64,000 nt of DNA from Desulfovibrio gilichinskyi. GTDB taxonomy: Bacteria; Desulfobacterota; Desulfovibrionia; Desulfovibrionales; Desulfovibrionaceae. The notes beneath the pieces were generated by a model. It was not told the origin of the DNA and did no database searches. It saw only the letters and a program-made list of their open reading frames with translations. This document shows positions 53,686 through 63,040 of this stretch, piece by piece. Each line of letters starts with the position of its first letter. Position 1 is the stretch's first letter. Where the stretch lies: assembly GCF_900177375.1 (NCBI RefSeq), contig NZ_FWZU01000001.1, positions 496,001 to 560,000 of the forward strand, written 5' to 3'. The position numbers and the translations under genes were made by a program.

Positions 53686-54366
53686 TTATTCTTCAACTCT
53701 CATCGCTTCAATGGGGCGCATGCGTGCAGCAATCAAGGCCGGGTATAAAACACCTATCAGGCTCAGCGCAAAACCTACACCTATGGAATACAGTATTGAC
53801 AGTCCGACGTCTGCGATTGGCAGATATTTAATAGCGTTCCATCCATAACTGGTCATCGCGAGCAATATAGCTATGATTGCTCCGAAAACTGCTCCGAGAA
53901 CCGATCCTACAACGCCTTGCATTGAAGCTTCAAGTATAAATAATCTTAAGACAAAACTATCAAGGGCTCCGAGGCATTTCATTGTACCTATTTCACGAAA
54001 TCGTTCGGTGACCGCCATAAGCTGAGCATTAATGATTCCGACAGTACATACGAGAAGTGAAAGAATTACAATCCAGCGTTCTTTCGCACTTCCGTCTGGC
54101 TGGTAACCGGCTTTATCAAGAATTTTAACGAGATAGGCTTGCCCAGAATTATAAATTCCGTTTGAAATATCGCTACCTATAAGAACATAGGCGAGGAAGG
54201 ATACTGCAAGAACAAGACTGGTCACAGTTACCATATTTCGTAAAAATCTGGATTTTATGCTTTTGAGGCTTATTTCCAAAGATTTATTGAACGGCAATAC
54301 CACCTGAGCCAGAATATCAGTTGACTCGCCAGGGGTCTGAAAGGGGATTCTTTTAAGTTTTGACAT
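53686..54366 (-). CDS. minimal FtsX-type permease without large periplasmic domain
   Basis: Protein of 226 residues with the FtsX-type unit reduced to the minimum: a first TM (about 45-66), only about 30 residues of loop, then three TMs (about 100-225) with VTERFREIGTMKCLGALDSF and ALIAARMRPIEAMRVEE typical of the family. The usual MacB-type periplasmic domain of about 200 residues is absent. First gene of the set, 51 bases upstream of the ATPase. As partner of the giant permease it would make a strikingly asymmetric heterodimer. Confidence 0.88.
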   Translation of the reverse strand: MSKLKRIPFQTPGESTDILAQVVLPFNKSLEISLKSIKSRFLRNMVTVTSLVLAVSFLAYVLIGSDISNGIYNSGQAYLVKILDKAGYQPDGSAKERWIVILSLLVCTVGIINAQLMAVTERFREIGTMKCLGALDSFVLRLFILEASMQGVVGSVLGAVFGAIIAILLAMTSYGWNAIKYLPIADVGLSILYSIGVGFALSLIGVLYPALIAARMRPIEAMRVEE

Positions 54367-54680
54367 TTTATCAGTCTCTGGTGAATCTGTTTATATTAAA
54401 TATGACTGCTGTGAATTTAGAAAATTAATATATTTATCAATCTTTCTTATAATTTTCGCAGTTATCATTTTTAAATTTTATACATTTAATTCGTACCTTA
54501 AACTCTATTAAATGCAAAGCAAAAATACATTTAAGAGAGGGTGTTTGACATAAAATTTTGTATAAGAAAATGAGTAAGAGTTATGAATGTCTGATTATAG
54601 AAAGATGCCGATATATTAATATTATACAAATTATGAATAACTGTAGCGTATTAAATGTATAGTATTAATTTATCTAAAAA
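54367..54680. other. intergenic region upstream of the ABC/OPT set
   Basis: 314 AT-rich bases. It must hold the promoter of the 42.6-54.4 kb set but I found no box pair I trust. TTGACA at 54545-54550 has no matching -10 and points towards the end of another gene. No gene seen. Confidence 0.4.
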
Positions 54681-55475
54681 TTATTTGTGAAGTATATCAC
54701 GGATATCTTGGATGCGAAGTCGAGGCGTTTCGGAAATTCTAGCTAAAAGAAAATCTAAAAATTTAATAGATGTTTTGTTCATACGCTGGTGGTGCAGCAT
54801 AAAACCTGCATAATCTGTTTGCACTGCATGTTCGATTTGATTCATTAAAGCTTTAATACAAGCCTTAGGGTTTTCTTCTTTAATAGTGTGGAGGTCAATA
54901 TTAATAGGAAGGTCAGGGAGCCCTTCTACAGGGTAGGGGGCTACATTAATGCAGCGTGAGATAGCAATGAAACCTAATTCTGCCAGACAGGTCATAGTCT
55001 CACTTGTACAGCGGTTCCAAGGCGGAGTGAATATGGGGCACATATTGTTGCCGAGTAGTTTATTAAGCTTTTGCTTTCCCTTAGTAATTTCCGCTGTAAG
55101 TTTATTGTAATCTCGCGAAGGTCCGAATTCAAATTTTTTACCGATTTTTTCACGGTTAGTGTGACGGTAGCCGTGCTGGTGCATACACCAGAGAGATAAG
55201 TCGTCCGGGCCTAGTTTTTCAAATATTTTTTGCACTCTGTCCTCGTTGAGCCATGAAGGAACAACTGCCAGAGCAAGTGGAACTTTGTTTTTTTTGAAAA
55301 CATCGATCATCATTGAAAATTGTTTCCCGGGGTACCCGATATCATCAGCTCTGAAGAAAACGTCACATCCCTTTTCCGGAATCAGCATTTCCAGTTCTTC
55401 CCACCATGATTCAAACGTATCAACGAGGTCCGAAATATTATTTTTCCAAATAGAAGATATAGGGCGGTATGACAT
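54681..55475 (-). CDS. polysaccharide-deacetylase-like protein
   Basis: Cytoplasmic or surface protein of 264 residues of the NodB-type fold: FFRADDIGYPG (metal Asp), HQHGYRHTN (the HxxxH pattern, near 119-124), and FTPPWNRCTS at the PxW motif. These are the sequence hallmarks of carbohydrate esterases that remove acetyl groups from sugar polymers. No signal peptide is seen. Its start overlaps the stop of the glycosyltransferase gene by one base. Last gene of the glycan operon on the minus strand. Confidence 0.82.
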   Translation of the reverse strand: MSYRPISSIWKNNISDLVDTFESWWEELEMLIPEKGCDVFFRADDIGYPGKQFSMMIDVFKKNKVPLALAVVPSWLNEDRVQKIFEKLGPDDLSLWCMHQHGYRHTNREKIGKKFEFGPSRDYNKLTAEITKGKQKLNKLLGNNMCPIFTPPWNRCTSETMTCLAELGFIAISRCINVAPYPVEGLPDLPINIDLHTIKEENPKACIKALMNQIEHAVQTDYAGFMLHHQRMNKTSIKFLDFLLARISETPRLRIQDIRDILHK

Positions 55476-56638
55476 TATCTTTTACCAGCCATCAGTATCT
55501 CTCGGGCAGAATTAAGTGCTCCGTCTAGGTTTATACTATGGTCTGAAGAGGAGTGTTCAGAGGTTAAAAGATCGGTGATTATCGTTTTCATATTTGTATT
55601 GTTGAGATCGTTAACATTCATAATTTTAAGAGAAATATGTTCAGCCAATTTTTCCGCTCTCATCCGCTGCTCTCTATTTTGTGCAAATGGGAGAACTGCG
55701 CTTGGTATGTTTGTAGTAAGTATATCCATACAGGTGTTATAGCCTGCCATAGATATCATGGCATCTGCGCCAGTCAACAGGTTCGGGAAGTCCGGTGCAA
55801 ATTTTTCTACAGTTATATTCGGTAAAGATAAAGAGGCTGTTTTCATAAGGTCATATTTATCGTTGTCAAAAAATGGTCCTGTCAGCATTAACAGTTTAGT
55901 TTTTTCAATATTGAGTTCTGCAAAACTGTCAAATACGGCTTTTAACAATGATTCTCCTACCTTCCCACCGCCGGCACTTACAACCAGTAATTTCTCGTCG
56001 GTGCTGATTCCCAGTTGTTTTCTAATTACACCGCGGATATTTTTATTCGGTTTGCGGGCGACAAATCCTGTGTATAAATAGGGGATAGCTATATCATTCA
56101 TTGCTTGAAAAGTTTCATCAAGTTTTGCTATCTGCGGGTCAGAGTGAATAAGCAAAAGATCAAAGTACTTATTCAGGGTCTCTACACAACGTTTTTCGTG
56201 TTTTCCGCCGTCATTTTTCTCTACAAGAATATCTCTAAGAGAGCAGATAACCTTTACATTACCATAAAGACCGGCTTTAATTGAGTCTAAAATCGGTAAG
56301 AGCTCAAATCTGAATGCTTTTCGTCCGAAAGGGAACAGCTCAATTAAAAAGATGTCAGGCTGTTTCTGCTCAAACAGAATCTTAATTTTTTCTATTCTGT
56401 CAGCTTTTACTTCGTCTATAGCCCGTCCTTCATCAGTTGGAGTCAGGCCGCCGAAGCTTTCATCCATGCAAAGTCCGGGAAGTTGAAAGTATTCAACATG
56501 ATCAGGTAATTGTTGGGCAGGTTTCGTTCCGCCGGAAACAAAAATTACTTGTTCATTTTGAAGTGCCCGTGAAATTTCAAGGCTGCGAAAAAAGTGCCCC
56601 ATGCCTAAGACATGCTGGCAGTAATGAATTATTTTCAT
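55475..56638 (-). CDS. MurG-like glycosyltransferase
   Basis: GT-B-fold glycosyltransferase of 387 residues of the COG4671-like type. N-terminal GMGHFFRSLEISRAL (glycine-rich acceptor site) and C-terminal donor-binding piece MISMAGYNTCMDILTTNIPS with the usual PFAQNREQRMRAE following it. Overlaps the histidine-phosphatase gene by four bases and the deacetylase-like gene by one, so tightly coupled. Donor and acceptor unknown. Confidence 0.83.
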   Translation of the reverse strand: MKIIHYCQHVLGMGHFFRSLEISRALQNEQVIFVSGGTKPAQQLPDHVEYFQLPGLCMDESFGGLTPTDEGRAIDEVKADRIEKIKILFEQKQPDIFLIELFPFGRKAFRFELLPILDSIKAGLYGNVKVICSLRDILVEKNDGGKHEKRCVETLNKYFDLLLIHSDPQIAKLDETFQAMNDIAIPYLYTGFVARKPNKNIRGVIRKQLGISTDEKLLVVSAGGGKVGESLLKAVFDSFAELNIEKTKLLMLTGPFFDNDKYDLMKTASLSLPNITVEKFAPDFPNLLTGADAMISMAGYNTCMDILTTNIPSAVLPFAQNREQRMRAEKLAEHISLKIMNVNDLNNTNMKTIITDLLTSEHSSSDHSINLDGALNSAREILMAGKR

Positions 56639-57252
56639 AAAATATCGTTCAGCCTATCAATGGATAAGTTTCCATCCCATTTTATCCAGTGTAATCTTCG
56701 GCGTTTGATCAGTTTCGGAGTTCCCGGCATAAAATCGTGATCCGCCAATTTGTATGTGATTGATTTCAATGTCCCTTCGTGAATGACAGCAAGCACTTTG
56801 AGCGTTTCATTGTCAATTATATCAATTATCTTTGAAATACCTTCTTCAAGAGCTTTCAGTGCTCTTTTTGATATTTCTTCACGACTCTCACCACCGACAG
56901 GCCGAAAGTTCCATCCCTTAGCTTCTTCCGCTGAAAGTATGCCGGGCCATTTTTGGTCAAGTTCTTTGTATGTTAAACCGGACCACTCACCCCAATCCTG
57001 CTCACGCAGGCCCGGAATTTTTATGATCGGTATGTTAAGGCCTTGAGTAATTATTTCGGCAGTTTCAATCGCCCGTCCCAGATCACTTGTTATTACTGCA
57101 TCAAAAGTTTCAGGCGAAAGAGTTTTTCTCCATTTATCAGCTAATTTCCTTCCGTGCTTTGTAAGCGGAGAGTCCATGTGGCCTTGAATTCTGTTTTCTT
57201 CATTCCAGATTGTAACTGAATGTCTGATTAACGCAATTCTTACCTGTTTCAA
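56635..57252 (-). CDS. histidine-phosphatase family protein
   Basis: Phosphoglycerate-mutase-like phosphatase of 205 residues. The catalytic histidine is in IRHSVTIWNEENRIQGHMDS (family LxRHGxT, here RHS), the second in VIHEGTLKSI; the Glu of the active site is in LREQDWGEWSG. It might remove a phosphate from a sugar phosphate or lipid-linked intermediate. It is nested between two glycosyltransferase genes with four-base overlaps on both sides. Confidence 0.85.
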   Translation of the reverse strand: MKQVRIALIRHSVTIWNEENRIQGHMDSPLTKHGRKLADKWRKTLSPETFDAVITSDLGRAIETAEIITQGLNIPIIKIPGLREQDWGEWSGLTYKELDQKWPGILSAEEAKGWNFRPVGGESREEISKRALKALEEGISKIIDIIDNETLKVLAVIHEGTLKSITYKLADHDFMPGTPKLIKRRRLHWIKWDGNLSIDRLNDIL

Positions 57253-58370
57253 TATGACCTCCTTACTATTGAGTGTCGGATTTTTTCTTCTATATGTCGC
57301 AGGTTCAAGTTTTGATCAAACAGTTCTTTAATACGTATGGGAGCCAACTCATTCATTTTTTGCAGTTTTGATTTATCTTTAAAAAGATTGATAATGTTAT
57401 TTGCAAGTGAGTTGATATCTCCTTCTGGAGATAAAAGTCCGGTTTTATCATGTGCAACAGCTTCTCTAGGGCCTCGCGTCGAATATGCAATAACTGGTAA
57501 TCCTATGCTTTGAGCTTCCAGATAAACCATTCCGAGAGCTTCATTGTACCCGGGGTATACGAAAATATCAGCGGCACTGTAGTATTTAAAAAGGTCTTCG
57601 CGGTTTATCCTACCTAAAAAAATAATCTGATCTCCGGCTTTTTGCTTTGCCAAAGATATCAGTCGCTCACGGGCTTCGCCATCTCCGGCAATAAGCAGTC
57701 TGGCTTCAGGGATTATTTTGAGAACATTTGCAAAAGCAAGGATCAAGTCTCTTAAACTTTGTTCTTTTACTCCGCTGCGGAACATAGCCGTGCTCATAAG
57801 CACAGGTTTATTCTCTATGTTAAGAGTCTTCCTGATGGCGGTTCTGCTTTTTAAGCAGAATTTAAATTCGTCAGGATTTATCCCCGGACGTGTTCTGGTC
57901 AATTTTTCAGGAAGAATTATGCGGGAAAGATTTTCATGGTCGATTTCTTTATTTGCAAAGACATGATCGGCATGCAGTAAAGCCGTTTTGTTTGCCATAA
58001 AACCTAACCATGTCTTGAGGTTACGCCTATGTTTTGTGGAAAATACACCTTGATATATCAGGTAGGGGATACCTAATTCAGTAGAAATTTCCGGACCGAA
58101 TAAGTCAGGAGATTTGTAGTAACTGTGGTATGTAAGCCATACATCAGGGTTGAAACTTTTAACTCTCTTCAAAGTTTTATTATATTCAAAGTAGAGCATC
58201 GGCCATTTGGATGGTGATGTTGTAATATTTCTAAGCCGCATGCGACTTGCAATCAGGATTTCATGCCCATGTGCACATAGATAGTCATGCAGACTTTTAC
58301 CGATAATTAAATCTCCGGAAGGAGTTTTATCATCGATAGGTTTATGCGGGGCGAAAAAGGCGATTCGCAT
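57249..58370 (-). CDS. GT4-type glycosyltransferase
   Basis: GT-B glycosyltransferase of 373 residues. Donor-binding pattern: RLLIAGDGEARERLI, IFLGRINREDLFKYYSAADIFV and, as the EX7E motif, EALGMVYLEAQSIGLPVIAY. It lacks a signal peptide and acts in the cytoplasm on an activated sugar. Overlaps the phosphatase gene by four bases; 26 bases downstream of the next GT4 gene. Confidence 0.88.
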   Translation of the reverse strand: MRIAFFAPHKPIDDKTPSGDLIIGKSLHDYLCAHGHEILIASRMRLRNITTSPSKWPMLYFEYNKTLKRVKSFNPDVWLTYHSYYKSPDLFGPEISTELGIPYLIYQGVFSTKHRRNLKTWLGFMANKTALLHADHVFANKEIDHENLSRIILPEKLTRTRPGINPDEFKFCLKSRTAIRKTLNIENKPVLMSTAMFRSGVKEQSLRDLILAFANVLKIIPEARLLIAGDGEARERLISLAKQKAGDQIIFLGRINREDLFKYYSAADIFVYPGYNEALGMVYLEAQSIGLPVIAYSTRGPREAVAHDKTGLLSPEGDINSLANNIINLFKDKSKLQKMNELAPIRIKELFDQNLNLRHIEEKIRHSIVRRSY

Positions 58371-58396
58371 ATGGGCGTGTCCTTGTAATGTAAATG

Positions 58397-59665
58397 CTAG
58401 TCGCCGGCCTTTATCCCATATAATTCATATACATCAGCCAATACGTTGATCCAGTAACGGTTGTCAAAAATATCATGAACTTTCTGTTTAGCCGCTGGAA
58501 TCATGGCGTGTCTGAGTGCTTGATCGGTTAATATCTTTTCCATGGCATCAGCCATTGCCAAGTAATCACCCGGCTCAACAAGCATCCCTGTTTTGCCGTT
58601 ATCAATCAGTTCAGGAATACCGGATATTGTGGTTGCCACTACAGGAACCGACATGGCCATGCTTTCTGCAAGAACATTAGGGATTCCGTCCCTGTCGCCG
58701 TTGGCGGCTATTTCACATCCCAGTGCGAACAAGTCTGCTGATCGGTATAGTTCAAGAACTTCTTCGTGCGGTTTTGTTCCGAGCCATGTGCACCGCTTCG
58801 ATAAACCAAGATCTTCAATCATTGCCAGTGCGGATTCTCTGTCATCGCCGTCACCGACAATTTTATAAGAAAAATCTATTCCTTTATCAGCCAGCACTTT
58901 TAATGCCTTAAATACTGTCGGGAGACCTTTTTTAGGAGTGAACCTTGCTACAGTGAAAATTTCATAAGGCGCAGTTGATGAATAATCTTTATCTGAAGTG
59001 AAAAGACGCAGATCAATGCCATGATAGACTTTATGAATGGGTTTACCTTTAGGAGCTATCTCCTCAAGATATTTGCAGTTGTATCCGGTGCACGTTACCG
59101 CAAACTTAGCTTCAGAAATTTTAGCGGTTATTTTTTCAGGAGCCTGAGTATAAATATCTTTGGCGTGAGCTGTGAAACTGAACGGAAGCCCTGAAAGCCT
59201 GCTTGTATTTCTCGCAACTGAAGTCGGAGAATGGGCAAAGTGTGCGTGGATGTGAAAAATATTAGACCCGGGCAGAATCTTTTCAACGATATACTCAGCT
59301 TGAAGCATATGCTTAAAAGAAGCTTCACTACCGGTTTCGTTAAAGTTGTCCCATATTTTATCGATTCGAGCCGTAAAATCAGGATCAACTTTATAACGCG
59401 GATCTTTTAAACCTGCGTCCTGATCTGATGAACCGAAAAGTTCTTCAAGGCAGCCCTCAAGCGTTGACGGCAGATAAGACACTTCGGCTTTAATCTCTGA
59501 AATAGATTTATGTGTAAAATCTTCACGCGGTTTACGCATGGAGATAATATGAATTTTTACGCCGCGTTTTTCGAGTAAGCGAATTTCATTGGATATGAAT
59601 GTTTCGGAAATACGCGGGTATCCTTTCAGGATCATAGCCAGAACTGGTTGATTTGTATTTATCAT
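58397..59665 (-). CDS. GT4-type glycosyltransferase
   Basis: GT-B glycosyltransferase of 422 residues. The ATG at 59665 overlaps the upstream gene's TAA as TAATG. Donor motifs: IFTVARFTPKKGLPTVFKAL, YKIVGDGDDRESALAMI and a late GIPNVLAESMAMSVPVVATT with the E/E pair. It begins with KGYPRISETFISNEI, the pattern common to exopolysaccharide GT4 enzymes. Same operon. Confidence 0.9.
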   Translation of the reverse strand: MINTNQPVLAMILKGYPRISETFISNEIRLLEKRGVKIHIISMRKPREDFTHKSISEIKAEVSYLPSTLEGCLEELFGSSDQDAGLKDPRYKVDPDFTARIDKIWDNFNETGSEASFKHMLQAEYIVEKILPGSNIFHIHAHFAHSPTSVARNTSRLSGLPFSFTAHAKDIYTQAPEKITAKISEAKFAVTCTGYNCKYLEEIAPKGKPIHKVYHGIDLRLFTSDKDYSSTAPYEIFTVARFTPKKGLPTVFKALKVLADKGIDFSYKIVGDGDDRESALAMIEDLGLSKRCTWLGTKPHEEVLELYRSADLFALGCEIAANGDRDGIPNVLAESMAMSVPVVATTISGIPELIDNGKTGMLVEPGDYLAMADAMEKILTDQALRHAMIPAAKQKVHDIFDNRYWINVLADVYELYGIKAGD

Positions 59666-60831
59666 TAGCAAATATCTTTGAATGCGTTTACACGTTGATG
59701 CATAACATCAAGGCCGGTGAATTTAAAATTTGAGACAGCTTCTCGGATGATTTTGGAATTGTTAAGTAAATTATTTACTTTTTCCATCATCGTATCCGGT
59801 CCTAAATCATGCCAGGGGATAAAGTCTGCAAGGTTTTGCTCTTTAAGGACTTCGGCCCTGATGGTTTGCTCAAGTCTCGGGGTTTCACGAGGAACGATCA
59901 AACTGATCTGTTTGTGTGAAAGAATTTCGCAAATAGTATTGTATCCGCCCATGCTTACAACAAGATCAGCATTACTGAATAGTTTTTCCATTCTTCTGTA
60001 AAAATGATAGAAGGTAACTGAAAGTTTTTTTGCACGCTCAGAAAGGTCATGTCTCAGGTCTGCCGGCATAAAAGGGCCTGTAACCATGACTGTCCGGAAA
60101 TTCTGCGGTCCGTATTTTTCAAGTGCTTTTAAATACGCGTCCATCATGGGGTATCCGTCACCACCGCCGCCGGCGGTTATGACGACGAGTTTTTTGCCGT
60201 TTTTACGTGTGTCAGGGCAGGATCTTTCGTGGATTTCTCGCGGAATATAACCTGTGAAGACCATTTTTTTACTGATAGACTCTGGAATGCTGTATTCTTT
60301 AATCGGGTCGTAATATTCACGGTGTCCGTAAACCCATATTTCAGAATAAAGGTTCTCAAGAACATCATAAATACCTTTATCCTGCCAATCCGCAGTAGTG
60401 CTTTTGGAATCATCCATGATGTCTCGAAGTCCAAGAATGGTGCGGGTTTTACCGTACTGCTTCATCCATTCCAGAGTCGGCATTATTTCGTGTTTGAGGC
60501 CGCGCGGAGCTTTATCAACTATGAAAAGATCCGGTTGAAAACTTTTTGCAGTGGCATCAATTATAGACTGACGGATAGACATTGCGTGAATAGGGTCTAT
60601 TTTTATTGAATGAGGTATGTAATTGTCGTTTGATTGTTTGATCATTCCCGGAACACGGACAAAATCTATCTGTTCGGGGAATTCAAATCTTCCGACTATT
60701 GGAGATCCTGTAATTATCAGGATGTTTACCCCATGGCATTTAAGTTGTGAGGCGATTGCCATTGTACGGCGGATGTGTCCAAGACCGTAAGTGTCGTGGG
60801 AATACATCAAAATGTTGTAGGTCTTACTCAT
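59665..60831 (-). CDS. MurG-like glycosyltransferase
   Basis: COG4671-like GT-B protein of 388 residues. N-terminal YGLGHIRRTMAIASQL; donor side with VITAGGGGDGYP and VVSMGGYNTICEILSHKQIS. First gene of the minus-strand glycan operon. A plus-strand relative is divergent (61081-62250), suggesting two enzymes that act on similar acceptors. Confidence 0.85.
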   Translation of the reverse strand: MSKTYNILMYSHDTYGLGHIRRTMAIASQLKCHGVNILIITGSPIVGRFEFPEQIDFVRVPGMIKQSNDNYIPHSIKIDPIHAMSIRQSIIDATAKSFQPDLFIVDKAPRGLKHEIMPTLEWMKQYGKTRTILGLRDIMDDSKSTTADWQDKGIYDVLENLYSEIWVYGHREYYDPIKEYSIPESISKKMVFTGYIPREIHERSCPDTRKNGKKLVVITAGGGGDGYPMMDAYLKALEKYGPQNFRTVMVTGPFMPADLRHDLSERAKKLSVTFYHFYRRMEKLFSNADLVVSMGGYNTICEILSHKQISLIVPRETPRLEQTIRAEVLKEQNLADFIPWHDLGPDTMMEKVNNLLNNSKIIREAVSNFKFTGLDVMHQRVNAFKDIC

Positions 60832-60917
60832 TAATTATACCGAATGTACATGGTTTATAAGCTACTAAGTTGATTTGGCGTTGCATATCCGTGATCGTTG
60901 GAATATCTAACTAAAAA

Positions 60918-60934
60918 AAGTTATTCTGTAACTT
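60918..60934. promoter_or_regulatory. palindrome between divergent glycosyltransferase genes
   Basis: AAGTTA-ttctg-TAACTT, a perfect six-base inverted repeat in the 249-base region (60832-61080). It could be an operator controlling both directions. Otherwise this stretch holds no visible gene. Confidence 0.25.
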
Positions 60935-61080
60935 CTTAAAATTGTTCAACCAAGTCTTTGCTGTTTTCTAGTATGTTTTCCGGTTGGATGCAATCCATTT
61001 TCATGTCTTTTGTTGTTTATGGTTTTTATATATATTAAAGGTTGTTAGTTGATTTTGACATGTAGACACAGGGGGAAAAG

Positions 61081-62250
61081 ATGAGCTCAATAATAGACAT
61101 ACTGATTTATGCGCATGATGGAAGAGGTCTCGGGCATGTCAGTCGCAGTGTTGCAATAGGTCTGGCCGTACGCAGGCTTTTCCCGCACTTGTCAGTTTTG
61201 CTGGTAACCGGATGCGGCTCTACAGCTGAGCTTATAGGTGACGGAGAACTGGATTGGATTAAGTTGCCGTCGTATAAAACTAAAATTTTAAGCGGAGAAT
61301 CCTGTGGCGATCTCGGTCCTTCAAATATCGAAGATAAAGTTCTGGGTAGTATCCGGGCAGAGAATATCAGTGATCTGGTAGATGTTTATAGACCTAAAGT
61401 TATTTTGGCGGATCATACTCCTCAAGGTAAACACAGAGAGTTACTTCCTGCTGTAGAAGGTTCAACTTATAGCAAGTGGGTACTTGGAGTGCGGGCTGTA
61501 GTAGGAGAGGTTGATAAAGTCTGGTCTGAACTTTCCGCAAGTATTTTTACTAAAAAATATTCGGATATATTGTGGTATGGCGATTCTTCCGTAACAGGCC
61601 GTCTAGAACTCGATAGACTTTCAAGCCATTTTCATAAAATTCCGTTTGAAACAGGATATGTTTCTAGGTTCAAGGAATTGCAAAAGATTGTAACTGATGT
61701 TTGTTCACTCAAGAAACTTGCCGGGGTTGTTTCTGTCCCGTGGTCAGGGGACGGGACTTTTGCTCTTCTTGAAAAGGTTGCAGAAGCCTTGGGCAGTTTC
61801 GATATATCGGAAGGGATATGGAAAGTTTATATGAATCATCGCGAACCGCGAGTCTGTGATGTGAAAAAGTTTTTTGAGAGCTATCCCAATATTTGTCTGG
61901 AACAGCTGGGGCCGTCTTTTCTGACAGATTTAGCAAATTCACGGTCTGCCGTTATTTACGGTGGATATAACAGCCTGACGGATGTAATGGGGGCAGGAGT
62001 CCCATCTGTAGTGCTGCTGCGTGGAATGAAAGACGGGGAACAGGAAGAGCATGCTGCAGCTTTAAGTAAGTCTCTATCGGCTGTCGTGGATATATTCCCT
62101 GAAGATGATGTTACTGTTGACGGGCTCCGCAGTTCTCTTGAAAAATGCTTCAAAACGAATATTGATCCGTTTGCTATCTCCCTTGACGGTGCGGCGAATG
62201 CGGCCAGGTATCTGGCTGAACTTGCTGGAGTTCGTGATGCTAACGGCTAG
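61081..62250 (+). CDS. MurG-like glycosyltransferase
   Basis: COG4671-like GT-B protein of 389 residues, third member of this type here. N-terminal GRGLGHVSRSVAIGLAVRRL; C-terminal VIYGGYNSLTDVMGAGVPSV with a following E-rich region. AGGGGG ribosome site. The 3' end overlaps the methyltransferase gene by 14 bases. Confidence 0.83.
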   Translation: MSSIIDILIYAHDGRGLGHVSRSVAIGLAVRRLFPHLSVLLVTGCGSTAELIGDGELDWIKLPSYKTKILSGESCGDLGPSNIEDKVLGSIRAENISDLVDVYRPKVILADHTPQGKHRELLPAVEGSTYSKWVLGVRAVVGEVDKVWSELSASIFTKKYSDILWYGDSSVTGRLELDRLSSHFHKIPFETGYVSRFKELQKIVTDVCSLKKLAGVVSVPWSGDGTFALLEKVAEALGSFDISEGIWKVYMNHREPRVCDVKKFFESYPNICLEQLGPSFLTDLANSRSAVIYGGYNSLTDVMGAGVPSVVLLRGMKDGEQEEHAAALSKSLSAVVDIFPEDDVTVDGLRSSLEKCFKTNIDPFAISLDGAANAARYLAELAGVRDANG

Positions 62251-62950
62251 TAACGAGCTGCGTAAAACTATCCGGAAAATCACCAAAGATTTTTCTCGTC
62301 ATGAAATGTCTCAGTGGGAATTGGTTTTATCTGATCTTGACCGTGAAATGAGTATTCTTGAAGTCGGGTGCGGCCGAGGCGGGAAGACTGATTTTTTACG
62401 ATCGCAAGGTTTTAAAAATATTCTTGGAGTTGAAAAGAATATTTATCAGGTTGATGAGTGTAATAAACGAGGATTAAATGTAGTTTCTTTAGAAGAGTTT
62501 GATGCAGGGTATACTGATACTAAATTTGATTTTTTAGTATTATCCCACATTATTGAGCATTTTAAGTTCGAAGATTTAATCAGATTTATCGATGGATATC
62601 TGAAATATTTAAAGCCGGATGGATTGATACTTATTGCAACTCCTATGGTTCATCCTCATTTCTGGCTTGATCTGGATCATGAGAAACCGTATTACCCTCA
62701 AGGTATTAAAAATTTTTACAGCGGCAGTTCAGAACAGGTCGGTTTCAGTTCTGAATATGAATTGAAGTTACAGGATATCAGGTTCAGGAAAAGTCCTTTT
62801 AGAGTCAAAAATGACCGGAATCTACTTCTTAAGTACAATGATATTCCGATGCTTCTGTTTAATTTGTTTTGCGCAGGTTTGTTTAAGTTTTCGTTTAATG
62901 TAATCGGTTATAAGACCGGATGGGTGGGTTTGTTCAAGTTGAAATCATAG
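62237..62950 (+). CDS. class I SAM-dependent methyltransferase
   Basis: Protein of 237 residues. SAM motif I is ILEVGCGRGGKTDFL; then KFDFLVLSHIIEHFKFEDLI and LKPDGLILIATPMVHPH, which match motif post-I and II of the UbiE/MethyltransF_23-like group. The start at 62237 has GGAG six bases upstream and lies inside the end of the glycosyltransferase gene. The partner probably is the glycan made by the neighbouring enzymes. Confidence 0.85.
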   Translation: MLTASNELRKTIRKITKDFSRHEMSQWELVLSDLDREMSILEVGCGRGGKTDFLRSQGFKNILGVEKNIYQVDECNKRGLNVVSLEEFDAGYTDTKFDFLVLSHIIEHFKFEDLIRFIDGYLKYLKPDGLILIATPMVHPHFWLDLDHEKPYYPQGIKNFYSGSSEQVGFSSEYELKLQDIRFRKSPFRVKNDRNLLLKYNDIPMLLFNLFCAGLFKFSFNVIGYKTGWVGLFKLKS

Positions 62951-62975
62951 TTTGTATTTTTTTTATAAAAAAGAC

Positions 62976-63004
62976 TTGATTATGATAATCTGCTGTCATA
63001 CATT
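62976..63004 (+). promoter_or_regulatory. candidate promoter of the ilvB leader
   Basis: TTGATT at 62976-62981 and TACATT at 62999-63004 with a 17-base spacer, 45 bases before the leader ATG. Confidence 0.5.
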
Positions 63005-63040
63005 TCCTCCAGTACTTATAAATTTAAGAAAATTTGAGAA

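Noticed and set aside
54545-54566. TTGACA followed by TATAAG as a promoter
   Set aside because: The spacer is only ten bases and no plus-strand gene follows.
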